From Pseudomonas koreensis (GTDB taxonomy: Bacteria; Pseudomonadota; Gammaproteobacteria; Pseudomonadales; Pseudomonadaceae), in assembly GCF_024169245.1 (NCBI RefSeq), contig NZ_JALJWP010000001.1:2853501-2917500 (forward strand): a stretch of 64,000 bases of DNA. The letters are read 5' to 3'. A model generated the notes under the pieces. It saw nothing but the letters and a program-made list of their open reading frames with translations. It did no database searches and was not told the DNA's origin. A program made the position numbers and the translations under genes. Below are positions 56,001 through 64,000 of this stretch, in pieces; position 1 is the stretch's first letter, and every line of letters begins with the position of its first letter.

Positions 56001-59000
56001 GGCGTGGCCGCAGGTTTCCCGCAATCGGTGATCACGCCGCTGGGCAGCACCTTGACCATCGCCGGTTATGATCCGGCGACCGGCGTGGTCAGTTACAGCT
56101 ACACCCTGGCCGACAACGAAGCCCATCCAACCGCCAACGGTGCCAACAGCCTCACCGAAAACTTCGACGTCGTCGCGACCGACACCGATGGCAGCACCGC
56201 CAGCGGCCAGATCAACGTCAACATCGTTGATGATTTGCCGACCGCGCATGCGGACGCGGCTTCGGTGGCGGAGGGCGGCACCGTCAGCGGCAACGTACTC
56301 AACAACGATATCGGCGGCGCGGATGGCCCGGCGGTCACCGGGGCAGTGGTCGGCGTGCGCGCCGGTGCCGACACCTCGACGTCGGCCATCGGCGGGCTCA
56401 ATTCGCAGATCAACGGCACCTACGGCTACCTGACCCTGGATGCCAACGGCAACGCGGTCTATCACAGCAATCCCAACGTGGTGAACGGTCCGGGCGCAGT
56501 CGATGTGTTCACCTACACCGTGCGCGACTCCGACGGTGATGAAAGCACCACGACGATCACCATCGACGTCTACAACAGCTGCCTGAAAGCGGTCAGCGAC
56601 AGCGATGTCACCGTCTATGAAAAAGCCCTCGACCTGAACAAGGACGGCCAGGATCTGGCGGCGGGCAGCGCGGTCGGCAGCGATCCGAACAGCACTGGTG
56701 AAACCGCCTCCGGCACGCTGGTCGGTTCGGTCACCGGCGCGGTCGGCGCGATCAGCTACGCGCTGGTCGGCAGCGCCACCGGCAACTACGGACAGATCGT
56801 TCTCAATACCAATGGCACTTACACCTACACCCTGACTTCACCCGCGACGACCATGCCGCATGCCGACGACGGCGCCAACAGCCTGACTGAAACCTTCACC
56901 TATCAGGCCACCGATTCGCTGGGCAATGTCGTCACCAGCACAATCGTTGTGAGCATCGTCGATGACGTGCCCAAAGCGCTGAATGACAGTAACGCGACCA
57001 ACGCGACGGAAGACCAGTTGACTCTGACGGGCAACGTTCTCGATAACGATGTGCAAGGCGCCGACCGCGTCGCCAGTGGGCCGGTCACCGCCGGTACGTT
57101 CACCGGCACTTACGGCACGCTGGTGCTCAATGCCAACGGCACTTACACCTACACGCTGGACGCCAACGACGCCGACTTCAAAAACCTCCATGGCGGCGGC
57201 AACGGCACGGAAACGTTCGCCTACACCATCACCGATGCCGACGGCGACACCAGCACCGCCAACCTGGTGCTGAACATCCACAACAACGACGACCCGGTGT
57301 GCCTCGACGGCCTCAACGTGAAGGGCGGCGAAATCACGGTCTACGAGAAAAACCTCAGTGACGGCAGCAGCCCCAATACTTCGGCGCTGACCCAGAGCGG
57401 CAGCTTCACTGTGACCGCCCTTGATGGCCTGCAAACCCTCACGGTCGGCGGCATCGCCGTGATCAGCAATGGCGTCGCCGCCGGTTTGCCGCAATCGGTG
57501 GTCTCGCCGCTGGGCAGCACCTTCACCATCACCGGTTACGACCCGGCCACCGGCGTCGTCAGTTACAGCTACACCCTGAACGACAACGAAGCCCATCCAA
57601 CCGCCAACGGTGCCAACAGCCTCAGCGAGAACTTCGACGTGGTCGCCACGGACACCGATGGCAGCACGTCCAGCGGGCAGATCAACGTCAACATCGTCGA
57701 CGACTTGCCAACCGCGCATGCGGACGCGGCTTCGGTGGTGGAGGGCGGCACCGTCAGCGGCAACGTACTCAACAACGATATCGGCGGCGCGGATGGCCCG
57801 GCGGTTACCGGGGCAGTGGTCGGCGTGCGCGCCGGTGCCGACACCTCGACGTCGGCCATCGGCGGGCTCAATTCACAGATCAACGGCACTTACGGCTACC
57901 TGACTCTGGACGCCAATGGCAACGCGATCTATCACAGCAATCCCAACGTGGTGAACGGCCCGGGCGCGGTGGATGTGTTCACCTACACCGTGCGCGATTC
58001 CGATGGCGACGAAAGCACCACCACCATCACCATCGACGTCCACAACAGCTGCCTGACCGCCGTCGGCGACACCGACGTCACCGTCTACGAAAAAGCCCTC
58101 GACCTGACCAAGGATGGTCAGGATCTCGCCCCCGGTACGGTCACCGGCAGTGAACCGGGCGACACCGGCGAAACCGCCAGCGGCACGCTGGTCGGTTCGG
58201 TCAGCGGTGGCAGCGGCGCGATCACTTACACCTTGGTCGGCAACGCCACCGGCAGCTACGGACAACTGCTGCTCAACGCCGACGGCAGCTACACCTACAC
58301 GCTGGCCTCGGCACCGAAAACCGCGCCGAACGCCAACGACGGGCCGAACACCCTCAGCGAAAGTTTCACCTACAAAGCCACGGATGCGCTGGGCAACAGC
58401 ACCACCAGCACCCTCGTGGTGAACATCGTCGACGACGTGCCGAAAGCCGTTGCCTCGGATCGTTCGGTGACGGCGGTGGAGATCGATTCCAACGTGCTCA
58501 TCGTCCTCGACATCTCCGGCAGCATGGCTGATGCCTCCGGTGTTCCGGGCCTGTCGCGCCTGGATCTGGCCAAGCAGGCCATTGGTGCCTTGCTCGACAA
58601 GTACGATGATCTGGGCGATGTGAAAGTGCAGTTGGTGACGTTCAGCAGCAATGCTGCCGACCGCACCACCGTGTGGGTGGATGTCGCGACCGCCAAGACG
58701 CTTCTTGCGGGTCTGAATGCCGGCGGCGGCACCAACTACGATGCCGCCGTGGCGGTGATGCAGAACGCGTTCAACACCTCGGGCAAACTCACCGGTGCGC
58801 AGAACGTCGGCTACTTCTTCTCCGACGGCAAACCCAACGAGGGCGACATCGGCACGGCTGACGAAGCCGCGCTGAAAAACTTCCTCGACGCCAACAACAT
58901 CAAGAACTATGCGATCGGCCTGGGCAGTGGCGTGAGCAATGCCAGCCTCGATCCGCTGGCCTACGACGGCATCAATCACACCAATACCAATGCGGTGGTG

Positions 59001-60911
59001 GTCACCGATCTCAACCAGCTCAACTCGGTATTGTCCGGCACCGTGCAGGGCGCGCCGGTCACCGGTTCGCTGCTGGGCGAGGGCGGTTCATTCGGCGCCG
59101 ATGGCGGTTTCATCAAGTCGATCGTGGTCGACGGCACCACCTACACCTACGATCCCAAAGCCCTCAGCGGCCAGGGTTCGCTGAACGCAAGCGGCGGCGC
59201 CAACCACGGCACCTTCAACACGGCGAACAACACCGTCAGCATCGCCACGAATAACAGCGGCACGCTGGTAATCAACCTCGACAGCGGCGAATACAGCTAC
59301 ACCTCGCAAAAAACCACCGCCGTGGTGATCACCGAAAACATCGGCTTCACCGTCAGCGACAACGACGGCGATCTGGCCAGCTCCACCCTGACGGTGAAAG
59401 TGATTCCCAACGCGCCGCCGGTGGCGATGGACGATCACGTCATCACCAACGTGCTTTCCGGCAATATCGTGGTGCCGGGCGAGCTGTTGCTGGCCAATGA
59501 CAGCGATCCGAACGGCGACAGCCTCAGCGCCACGCCAACCAGTTTCAACACCGGGTGGGTGTCGAAAGCGGCGGACTTCACCGGCAGCGGCCTGCTCGGT
59601 TTCACCGGGCAGACCAATAACTCAGCCAACCAGAACCTGGCCAACGTGCGCAGCGCCTTCAGCGCCAATGCCGCGACCATGACCGCCGTGCTGGTGGTCA
59701 GCGGTTATCTCGGCATGGTGAGCAACAGCAATGCCAACGACGAGGACCGCATCACCGTCCACCTGCGTCAGGGCGAAACCCTCAATCTGGATCACAACCT
59801 CGCGGCCGGTCATGTCGGCATGGAGTACTCGCTCAACGGCGGCGCCTGGATCGCGCTGGCGGACGGGCAAACCCTGACCGCGTCGGCCGACGGTATCTAT
59901 CAGATCCACATCACCAACATTGCCAATCCTACGGGCACCGGCAACCCGAACGCGGGGGAAAACTATCAACTGACCATGACCCTCAACTACGCCGGGGCCC
60001 ATGACATTACGCCGGATTACCACGGCACTTACACCGCCAACGACAACCACGGCGGCAGCGACACGGCCAACGTCAGCATCAGCTATCAGGACGGCCACAC
60101 CCTGATCGGCACGGCTGGCGACGATGTCTTGGTGGCGGGCAGCGGCAACAACGTGATCAATGCCGGCGATGGCAACGACGTCCTCAGCGGCGGATCCGGC
60201 AACAACGAAATGCACGGCGGCGCCGGCAACGATTTGCTCTACAGCGGCGCCGGCAATGACCTGCTCGACGGCGGCACCGGCAGCGACACCGCCAGCTACG
60301 CCCACGCCACGGCCGCCGTCACCGTCAATCTCGGCCTGCTCGGTGCGCAAAACACCCTCGGCGCCGGTACCGATACGCTGACCGGCATCGAAAATCTGCT
60401 TGGCTCGAACTTCAACGACAGCCTCACCGGCGACGGCAACAACAACGTGATCAACGGTGGCCTCGGCAACGACTTCCTCAACGGTGGCGCCGGCGATGAC
60501 TTGCTGATCGGTGGCATGGGCAACAACACGATGACCGGCGGGGCAGGGGCTGACACCTTCCAGTGGCTCAAGGGCAACAGCGGCCATGACCTGATCACCG
60601 ATTTCACCCCCGGCACCGACAAGCTCGACCTGTCACAACTGCTGCAAGGCGAAAACGCCAGCACCGCGTCGCTCGATGACTACCTGCACTTCACCGTCAG
60701 CGGCAACGGCGCCTCGGTGATGACCAGCATCGACATCAGCGCCATGGCCGGCGCCACGCCGAACCAGACTATCGACCTCGCTGGTGTCAACCTGGCCAGC
60801 CACTACGGTGTGACCCCGGGCGCAGGCGGAATGATTGCCAGCGGCCACGACACGGCGACGATCATCAGCGGCATGCTCAATGATCATTCGTTGAAGGTGG
60901 ATACGGTTTGA
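53049..60911 (+). CDS. Giant RTX adhesin with Lap-type retention module (MapA-like)
   Basis: A 2620-residue secreted protein. Residues 1-120 form a retention module (MATLIGTVTKVIGQVFAQTS) that plugs the TolC-like pore. T115-A-A-G118 fits the known LapG protease site, so cleavage would release the adhesin. Residues about 196-1804 are a mosaic repeat array of cadherin/VCBS-like modules. A VWA domain with MIDAS DISGS at 1821-1825 follows. From about residue 2352 there are RTX calcium repeats (GTAGDDVLVAG, GGAGNDLL, GGLGNDFLNGG), then the C-terminal secretion signal. The ATG at 53049 has GGAGG 7 nt upstream. It is divergent from its exporter, as I recall for MapA; canonical LapA is the alternative. 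Confidence 0.9.
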   Translation: MATLIGTVTKVIGQVFAQTSDGIKRPLFEGDRLYAGDQLITGAEGAVAVKLQNGEELTLGRGSSITMTGQLLADQAVPVIVDEAQTPSQAQLTDVEQIQKAIAAGEDPSKTAEATAAGPNAPTGNPGELGGGHSFVLLTEVGGRVDPVIGFPTAGFNGIPEFPDYRRDADNDTGDDTPAPIVVPPPPVNNPVILNGLDAAGGELNLNEANLPTGSAANPGALTQSGSFSVSAPDGLNSLSIGGINVIVGGVPIGFPQSITTQLGNTLTITGYNPATGTVSYSYTLTGNETHAAGDGVNNLSEQFTAIATDSNGDSATGTLDVNITDDVPKAFDDANGIASETLLTLTGNVLTNDIQGADRVPTGPVTPGTFTGTYGTLVLNADGTYTYTLNTNDADFKNLHGGGNGTETFAYTITDADGDTSSANLVLQIHNNDDPVIIDGLNVAGGELTIYEKNLSDGSAPDAGALTQNGTFTITALDGVTTLTVGGIAVVTNGVAAGFPQSITTPLGSTLTITGFNAATGVVSYSYTLADNEAHPNANGANNLPEQFAVTVVDDNGTTATGTLDVNIVDDLPKAIDDSNGTASETQLTLTGNVLTNDVQGADRVPTGPVTAGTFTGTYGTLVLNADGTYTYTLNTSDADFKNLHGGGNGTETFAYTITDADGDTSTANLVLQIHNNDDPVTIDGLNVAGGELTVYEKNLSDGSAPEAGTLTQSGTFTITALDGVTTLTVGGIAVVTNGVAAGFPQSITTPLGSTLTITGFNAATGVVSYSYTLADNEAHANANGANNLPEQFAVTVVDDNGTMATGTLDVNIVDDLPKANDDSNGTASESQLTLTGNVLTNDIQGADRVSTGPVTPGTFTGTYGTLVLNADGTYTYTLNTNDADFKNLHGGGNGTETFAYTITDADGDTSTANLVLNIHNNDDPVLLNGLDINGGELTVYEKNLGDGTSPNTPALTQNGTFTVSALDGLQTLTVGGIAVITNGVAAGFPQSVITPLGSTLTIAGYDPATGVVSYSYTLADNEAHPTANGANSLTENFDVVATDTDGSTASGQINVNIVDDLPTAHADAASVAEGGTVSGNVLNNDIGGADGPAVTGAVVGVRAGADTSTSAIGGLNSQINGTYGYLTLDANGNAVYHSNPNVVNGPGAVDVFTYTVRDSDGDESTTTITIDVYNSCLKAVSDSDVTVYEKALDLNKDGQDLAAGSAVGSDPNSTGETASGTLVGSVTGAVGAISYALVGSATGNYGQIVLNTNGTYTYTLTSPATTMPHADDGANSLTETFTYQATDSLGNVVTSTIVVSIVDDVPKALNDSNATNATEDQLTLTGNVLDNDVQGADRVASGPVTAGTFTGTYGTLVLNANGTYTYTLDANDADFKNLHGGGNGTETFAYTITDADGDTSTANLVLNIHNNDDPVCLDGLNVKGGEITVYEKNLSDGSSPNTSALTQSGSFTVTALDGLQTLTVGGIAVISNGVAAGLPQSVVSPLGSTFTITGYDPATGVVSYSYTLNDNEAHPTANGANSLSENFDVVATDTDGSTSSGQINVNIVDDLPTAHADAASVVEGGTVSGNVLNNDIGGADGPAVTGAVVGVRAGADTSTSAIGGLNSQINGTYGYLTLDANGNAIYHSNPNVVNGPGAVDVFTYTVRDSDGDESTTTITIDVHNSCLTAVGDTDVTVYEKALDLTKDGQDLAPGTVTGSEPGDTGETASGTLVGSVSGGSGAITYTLVGNATGSYGQLLLNADGSYTYTLASAPKTAPNANDGPNTLSESFTYKATDALGNSTTSTLVVNIVDDVPKAVASDRSVTAVEIDSNVLIVLDISGSMADASGVPGLSRLDLAKQAIGALLDKYDDLGDVKVQLVTFSSNAADRTTVWVDVATAKTLLAGLNAGGGTNYDAAVAVMQNAFNTSGKLTGAQNVGYFFSDGKPNEGDIGTADEAALKNFLDANNIKNYAIGLGSGVSNASLDPLAYDGINHTNTNAVVVTDLNQLNSVLSGTVQGAPVTGSLLGEGGSFGADGGFIKSIVVDGTTYTYDPKALSGQGSLNASGGANHGTFNTANNTVSIATNNSGTLVINLDSGEYSYTSQKTTAVVITENIGFTVSDNDGDLASSTLTVKVIPNAPPVAMDDHVITNVLSGNIVVPGELLLANDSDPNGDSLSATPTSFNTGWVSKAADFTGSGLLGFTGQTNNSANQNLANVRSAFSANAATMTAVLVVSGYLGMVSNSNANDEDRITVHLRQGETLNLDHNLAAGHVGMEYSLNGGAWIALADGQTLTASADGIYQIHITNIANPTGTGNPNAGENYQLTMTLNYAGAHDITPDYHGTYTANDNHGGSDTANVSISYQDGHTLIGTAGDDVLVAGSGNNVINAGDGNDVLSGGSGNNEMHGGAGNDLLYSGAGNDLLDGGTGSDTASYAHATAAVTVNLGLLGAQNTLGAGTDTLTGIENLLGSNFNDSLTGDGNNNVINGGLGNDFLNGGAGDDLLIGGMGNNTMTGGAGADTFQWLKGNSGHDLITDFTPGTDKLDLSQLLQGENASTASLDDYLHFTVSGNGASVMTSIDISAMAGATPNQTIDLAGVNLASHYGVTPGAGGMIASGHDTATIISGMLNDHSLKVDTV
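53634..58460 (+). repeat. 735-bp coding repeat array within the adhesin
   Basis: Units start at 53634, 54369, 55104, 55839, 56574, 57309 and 58044, an exact 735-bp (245-codon) step. Four half-modules are mixed: A (GLxxxGGEL ... IVDDLPKA), B (TLTGNVLTND ... LVLNIHN), C (GGTVSGNVLNNDIGGADGP) and D (VTVYEKALDL). The order is AB, AB, AB, AC, DB, AC, D-then-VWA, so the A-C-D cassette is duplicated 1470 bp apart. Confidence 0.92.
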
Positions 60912-60928
60912 TCTGAGGTCTGAAACCA

Positions 60929-60972
60929 CAAAACCCGCCGCCCCGGTTGATTCGGGGCGGCAGGTTTTGTTT
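60929..60972 (+). terminator. Intrinsic terminator after the adhesin gene
   Basis: CAAAACCCGCCGCCCCG and CGGGGCGGCAGGTTTTG form a 17-bp stem with one mismatch and a 7-nt loop, ending in a T-rich stretch. Confidence 0.88.
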
Positions 60973-60980
60973 GTTTGCAG

Positions 60981-61051
60981 AGCCTTCGCGAGCAGGCTCG
61001 TTCCCACCTTTTGACCGCGTTCCACTGTAGGAGCGAGCCTGGTCGCGAAGG
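60981..61051. repeat. Imperfect REP pair, family 3
   Basis: CCTTCGCGAGCAGGCTCGTTCC and TGTAGGAGCGAGCCTGGTCG, with mismatches, between the adhesin terminator and the next gene. The rest of 61052-61288 shows no gene; it contains an inverted repeat CATAAA/TTTATG at 61232-61251. Confidence 0.8.
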
Positions 61052-61288
61052 GGGCGCTTGAACAGCGCATAGCGCAGCAGACCTGCCCCGACTCCAGATT
61101 ACCCAGCACCCGATCCACCGCCCCATCGCCCTCCCATGCAGAGCGCCTTCCGACGAGCGGTAGCGATACCTGTAATTTCTGACAGTAGGCAGGATGCTTT
61201 CAACGTCGTTAAATCAATTCCGGCAGCGACCCATAAACCTGGTGATTTATGCATGTCCTGCTTGGGATGAGGCGAGGGAGTTCGTTCA

Positions 61289-63244
61289 ATGCAACACTGT
61301 GAATACACGGATGATGACTTGCTTGAGGTGCCTCAAGTCCCTGCCATCCTCAAAGATGAAGAAGGCAAGGAAAGTCCCGATGGGCTGTTGCCGCGTACGG
61401 CTTTGGCCGAAGACCTGACGGTCATCGTCCCGGATTGGACCGCTCCCTTCGAAGATCCCATTCCATTTATCGTTATCATCAGTTGGGTAGCACAGGGCGG
61501 CGCGTTCACCGAAGTCTACCGTGAATCTTTCGACGATCCCGGGGAGAAGACGCTGGTTGTCCCCCGGGGGAAGTTGAACTTCGATCACGGCACCTATTCG
61601 CTCTCGTACATAGTCGACTATGGCGGCAACCCACTGTGCTCAGAGATCAAGCGAGTCACAGTCGACAGATCGCCGCCGAACGATAATCAGGAACCTGACC
61701 CTCTGATTTTGCTGGATGTGGCTGGTGATATCACTGACGACTACCTCTCCGCGCATGGCGAAGTACGGTTTCAGGTACCGTTCTACGTCGACGTCAGGGC
61801 CAGGGATCGGGCGATTTATTACTGGACGGACGACCCGGATCCTCCGGATTCGGAAAGCGAAATAGCTGAGCAGGAATTCAGTCAGGAGGACATCGACCAG
61901 AACCGCCTGATCATCACCATGACTGAGGCAGATATTCGTGATAGCGGTCCCGGTCAGCGCTTCATTTACTACCGGCTCCGCGACTGGTCTGGAAATCGCG
62001 GGCCGCGCTCAACGTTGCTGCCGGCTTTCGTCAATCTGGATCCGGCCCCGGGCAAACTCAAACCGCCGAAGGTGCCATTGTCAGCGCGTGGCTTCATCGA
62101 CCGGCAACATGCCCGTGAAGGCGCAGTCAACCAACGGGCTGTCACTGTTGAAATAGATGTCTACGACAACCCGGATCCTTCCGACAAGATCTTGATCAGG
62201 TGGAACGGTCACGAGCTCGCCCCGCTTGACGTCGATCCCGGCAAGTTCCCGCAAGTGGCTCCCGTGCCCTGGACAACCCTGACAGCAGACGGACCAGGGC
62301 CGCTGAATGTTCGCGTGAACTACCGCATTGCGCGCGGCGGTACGCCGACTCTGCCATCGGCCGATACGCAGGTGCTGGTGAACCTGACGATCGCGGGGCA
62401 GGATCATGCCAACGCCCCGGCGCTATTGAATCCGACGCTGGCCAGGCTGGAAGTTTACGGTGCCCGATCGAAGCAACTAAACAAACTGTCAACCGTCGAT
62501 TTCGGTGAGCCGGCCGAGGCACACCTGGTGCTGTATGACAATCCACTGCCGAGTGAAAAGCTATTCCTCTATTGGGGCACGATCAGCACGCCAATTGCCG
62601 AATATGAAGTTCAACCCGGTGACACTGCCGGCAAGCCGATCATTTTCAATGTTCCTTGGGAGGCCATCGAGCAGGACAAAGTGAATCCGTCGCTGCCGAC
62701 CTGGTATATCACCAGTAATGGCGTAAACCTGCAGCAGGCGCAAGTGACGCCCGTTGATGTTGCGATCATCGTGATCGAGAACTTGCCGGAGCCGACATTT
62801 CCTCATGCCAACCGGGAGGGTGTACTAAATTGCTGCAGCAAGCCCAGATTATGGGAAGGGGTCTTCGTACATATCGCCGGCAATGATGCCTTTGATAAAG
62901 ACGATATCGTCGAATTGTCCTGGCAGGGATGTGCCGGTCTGAATGGAACCGATCCGATTGACGGAACGGACGAAACATTCAAAACAACGTTGACCGCCGA
63001 GCAGGCTCGCGAAGGTTTTGATGTGCATGTCAGTGACTACGAGCGTCTGATTGCGCCCATGGTAAACAATGGCTCGGCGCTGTGCAGTTATCACCTGAAA
63101 AAAGCCAATGGTGGCATCGGCAACTCAAAAGCAGAATTTGTCATTATCAATCGAACGTGGCCGAGTTGCGAAGTTTGCGGTCCGGATAACGACCTGTGTG
63201 AGGAGTCGCTTCCAAGTGTATTGACGCTGTTCGGTCGAAGTTGA
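61289..63244 (+). CDS. Unknown protein of tandem Ig-like modules
   Basis: A 651-residue protein without signal peptide or membrane segment (MQHCEYTDDDLLEVPQVPAI). About five modules of 110-125 residues can be seen, each with a strand pattern and a closing proline or aspartate link (for example YSLSYIVDYGGNPLCSEIKR near residue 100 and YYRLRDWSGNRGPR near residue 226). The last module is cysteine-rich (LNCCSKPRLWEG; WPSCEVCGPDNDLCEES). GGGAG lies 8 nt before the ATG at 61289. I do not know the function. It lies downstream of the adhesin and is followed by a paralog; a surface or secreted role is possible but unproven. Confidence 0.75.
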   Translation: MQHCEYTDDDLLEVPQVPAILKDEEGKESPDGLLPRTALAEDLTVIVPDWTAPFEDPIPFIVIISWVAQGGAFTEVYRESFDDPGEKTLVVPRGKLNFDHGTYSLSYIVDYGGNPLCSEIKRVTVDRSPPNDNQEPDPLILLDVAGDITDDYLSAHGEVRFQVPFYVDVRARDRAIYYWTDDPDPPDSESEIAEQEFSQEDIDQNRLIITMTEADIRDSGPGQRFIYYRLRDWSGNRGPRSTLLPAFVNLDPAPGKLKPPKVPLSARGFIDRQHAREGAVNQRAVTVEIDVYDNPDPSDKILIRWNGHELAPLDVDPGKFPQVAPVPWTTLTADGPGPLNVRVNYRIARGGTPTLPSADTQVLVNLTIAGQDHANAPALLNPTLARLEVYGARSKQLNKLSTVDFGEPAEAHLVLYDNPLPSEKLFLYWGTISTPIAEYEVQPGDTAGKPIIFNVPWEAIEQDKVNPSLPTWYITSNGVNLQQAQVTPVDVAIIVIENLPEPTFPHANREGVLNCCSKPRLWEGVFVHIAGNDAFDKDDIVELSWQGCAGLNGTDPIDGTDETFKTTLTAEQAREGFDVHVSDYERLIAPMVNNGSALCSYHLKKANGGIGNSKAEFVIINRTWPSCEVCGPDNDLCEESLPSVLTLFGRS

Positions 63245-63359
63245 TTAAACGCATTATTCGAAAGTTGTTCACCCATGCTGTCATTGTGTAAAAAAAACTC
63301 TGGCAAGGAAGCTGTTCGCCCTGTGCCAGGCAAAAAAGTTGCTCAGAGGATGATAAAAG

Positions 63360-64000
63360 ATGACAAGTTTATACTCGTTGACACCGGAGCAGAATCGCGA
63401 ACGTTTCTCAGGCGTTCGTTTTCGCAGGCCGAAAGCTGCTGCACTACCCCCGCGACTACATCCGGATAATCCGCTCCTGCCTGATGAAGCGGATGATGCT
63501 CCAAACCAATTGCACTCGAGCTTTCAAGGTTTTCCTCTGAAAGTGCAGATCATGCGATTCGCCGAAGCCGATGATCCAAACGCTGTTCAAGGATTTCTTG
63601 AGCTTATGTGGGATGGTACCCCCATACGTTCTACTCGAGTTACTTTCACCACTCCTGTTGATACAGGTATAACCGAGTTTGATCTGGTTTTGCCGGAAGA
63701 TTACACAACTTCCTCAGGACCTCACGAGTTGAGTTATGTATTGGATTTTGGCGGTAATCCATCGGAAGTAACGCCACTCCCAATCAATATTGATACAACA
63801 CCACCAGTACCTTTTGCTAAGGCAACTGTACCTGAAGAAGTGGAAAGAGACGGTATTACAAAAAAATATCTCGACGATTATAAATTTGTATTGGTTACTG
63901 TTCCAAGTTATGGAAGCAAGAAGCTTGGTGACCTCGTTGAGTGTTACTTTGGAACGAGTTTGCCTAATGCGACGCTAGTCGGAACAATGGCCATAACTGA
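63360..64000 (+). CDS. Paralogous Ig-like module protein, partial at right edge
   Basis: An ORF open to the right edge (213 codons visible), starting MTSLYSLTPEQNRERFSGVR at the ATG at 63360, with AGAGG about 10 nt upstream. After a proline-rich N-terminal link (ALPPRLHPDNPLLPDEAD) it has a module that aligns by eye with the upstream protein: HELSYVLDFGGNPSEVTPLP against YSLSYIVDYGGNPLCSEIKR, each followed by D-x-[ST]-PP and then a [DK]-[DK]-YL element. Codon use is AT-rich here compared with the rest of the window, suggesting later acquisition. The function is unknown. Confidence 0.75.
   Translation, partial: MTSLYSLTPEQNRERFSGVRFRRPKAAALPPRLHPDNPLLPDEADDAPNQLHSSFQGFPLKVQIMRFAEADDPNAVQGFLELMWDGTPIRSTRVTFTTPVDTGITEFDLVLPEDYTTSSGPHELSYVLDFGGNPSEVTPLPINIDTTPPVPFAKATVPEEVERDGITKKYLDDYKFVLVTVPSYGSKKLGDLVECYFGTSLPNATLVGTMAIT

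Noticed and set aside
53634..58460. Adhesin repeats as CRISPR or satellite DNA
   Set aside because: The units keep reading frame over 735 bp and encode folded modules.
53049..60911. The adhesin as canonical LapA
   Set aside because: The size, divergent exporter genes and absence of lapD/lapG fit a MapA-type locus better; this is not decisive without the rest of the genome.
63275..63469. Plus-strand ORF starting MLSLCKKNSGKEAV
   Set aside because: Out of frame with the clear Ig-like ORF that starts at 63360, and no family or ribosome site.

Overview
The window reads as chromosomal DNA of a fluorescent Pseudomonas (P. fluorescens group). The evidence is high-GC coding sequence, gene sets I know from Pseudomonas (gbuA/gbuR, aceK, a PA3286-type ketoacyl synthase with its ECF sigma factor, lpxO, a Lap-type adhesin with its own type I exporter), and many palindromic intergenic repeats of the kinds seen in this group (cores such as TCGCGAGCAGGCTCACTCC, GATCGCAGCCTTCGGCAGC, GATCGTTCCCACGCTC). 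No rRNA, tRNA, insertion sequence, prophage or CRISPR array was recognised. Coordinates, frames and starts were worked out by eye; family names rest on motif recognition, not searches.

Layout. 1-5.8 kb: a MoxR ATPase with a VWA partner cut by the left edge, a DUF2442/HTH protein, an AsmA-like DUF748 protein, cysK and lpxO. 5.8-9 kb: a GNAT plus a small protein, a possible proline-rich leader peptide before a DMT exporter, and a second DMT exporter. 9.1-15 kb: aceK and hrpA. 15.3-18.9 kb: a ketoacyl-ACP synthase III, an ECF sigma factor with an odd start, a zinc-finger anti-sigma-like protein, and a porin. 19-26 kb: a FemAB-like protein, then a leftward LysR-hydrolase-ppiA-ABC exporter run, a small exported protein and azoR. 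26-27 kb is gene-free and repeat-rich, with four tandem 109-bp units. 27-36.8 kb: a DMT exporter, a YbdG-type MscS channel, a DEAD-box helicase, a YhfG-Fic toxin/antitoxin pair missed by ORF length cut-offs, a DUF899 protein, envelope proteins and a CvfB-like S1 protein. 36.8-40.8 kb: DUF2177, DMT and MFS transporters and a LysR regulator. 41-47.3 kb: the guanidinobutyrate locus (two transporters, an NTF2-like protein, gbuA, divergent gbuR) followed by a DTW-domain tRNA modification enzyme.

47.4-61 kb is the most striking region. A three-gene type I secretion system (adaptor, ABC exporter, TolC-like outer membrane protein) is divergent from one 2620-residue RTX adhesin. The adhesin has an N-terminal Lap-type retention module with a TAAG LapG-type site, an array with an exact 735-bp period built as a mosaic of four module types, a VWA domain and C-terminal RTX repeats. 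It looks like the second Lap-class adhesin (MapA type), because no lapD or lapG is present. Downstream, 61.3-64 kb holds two tandem paralogous proteins of unknown function made of Ig-like modules; the second runs off the window and is visibly AT-richer.

Working together: the adhesin and exporter form a regulated surface-attachment module. The gbu genes form a catabolic unit for guanidino compounds. The ketoacyl synthase, sigma factor and zinc-finger protein form a likely lipid/envelope-stress unit. Fic and YhfG form a class I AMPylation toxin-antitoxin module.
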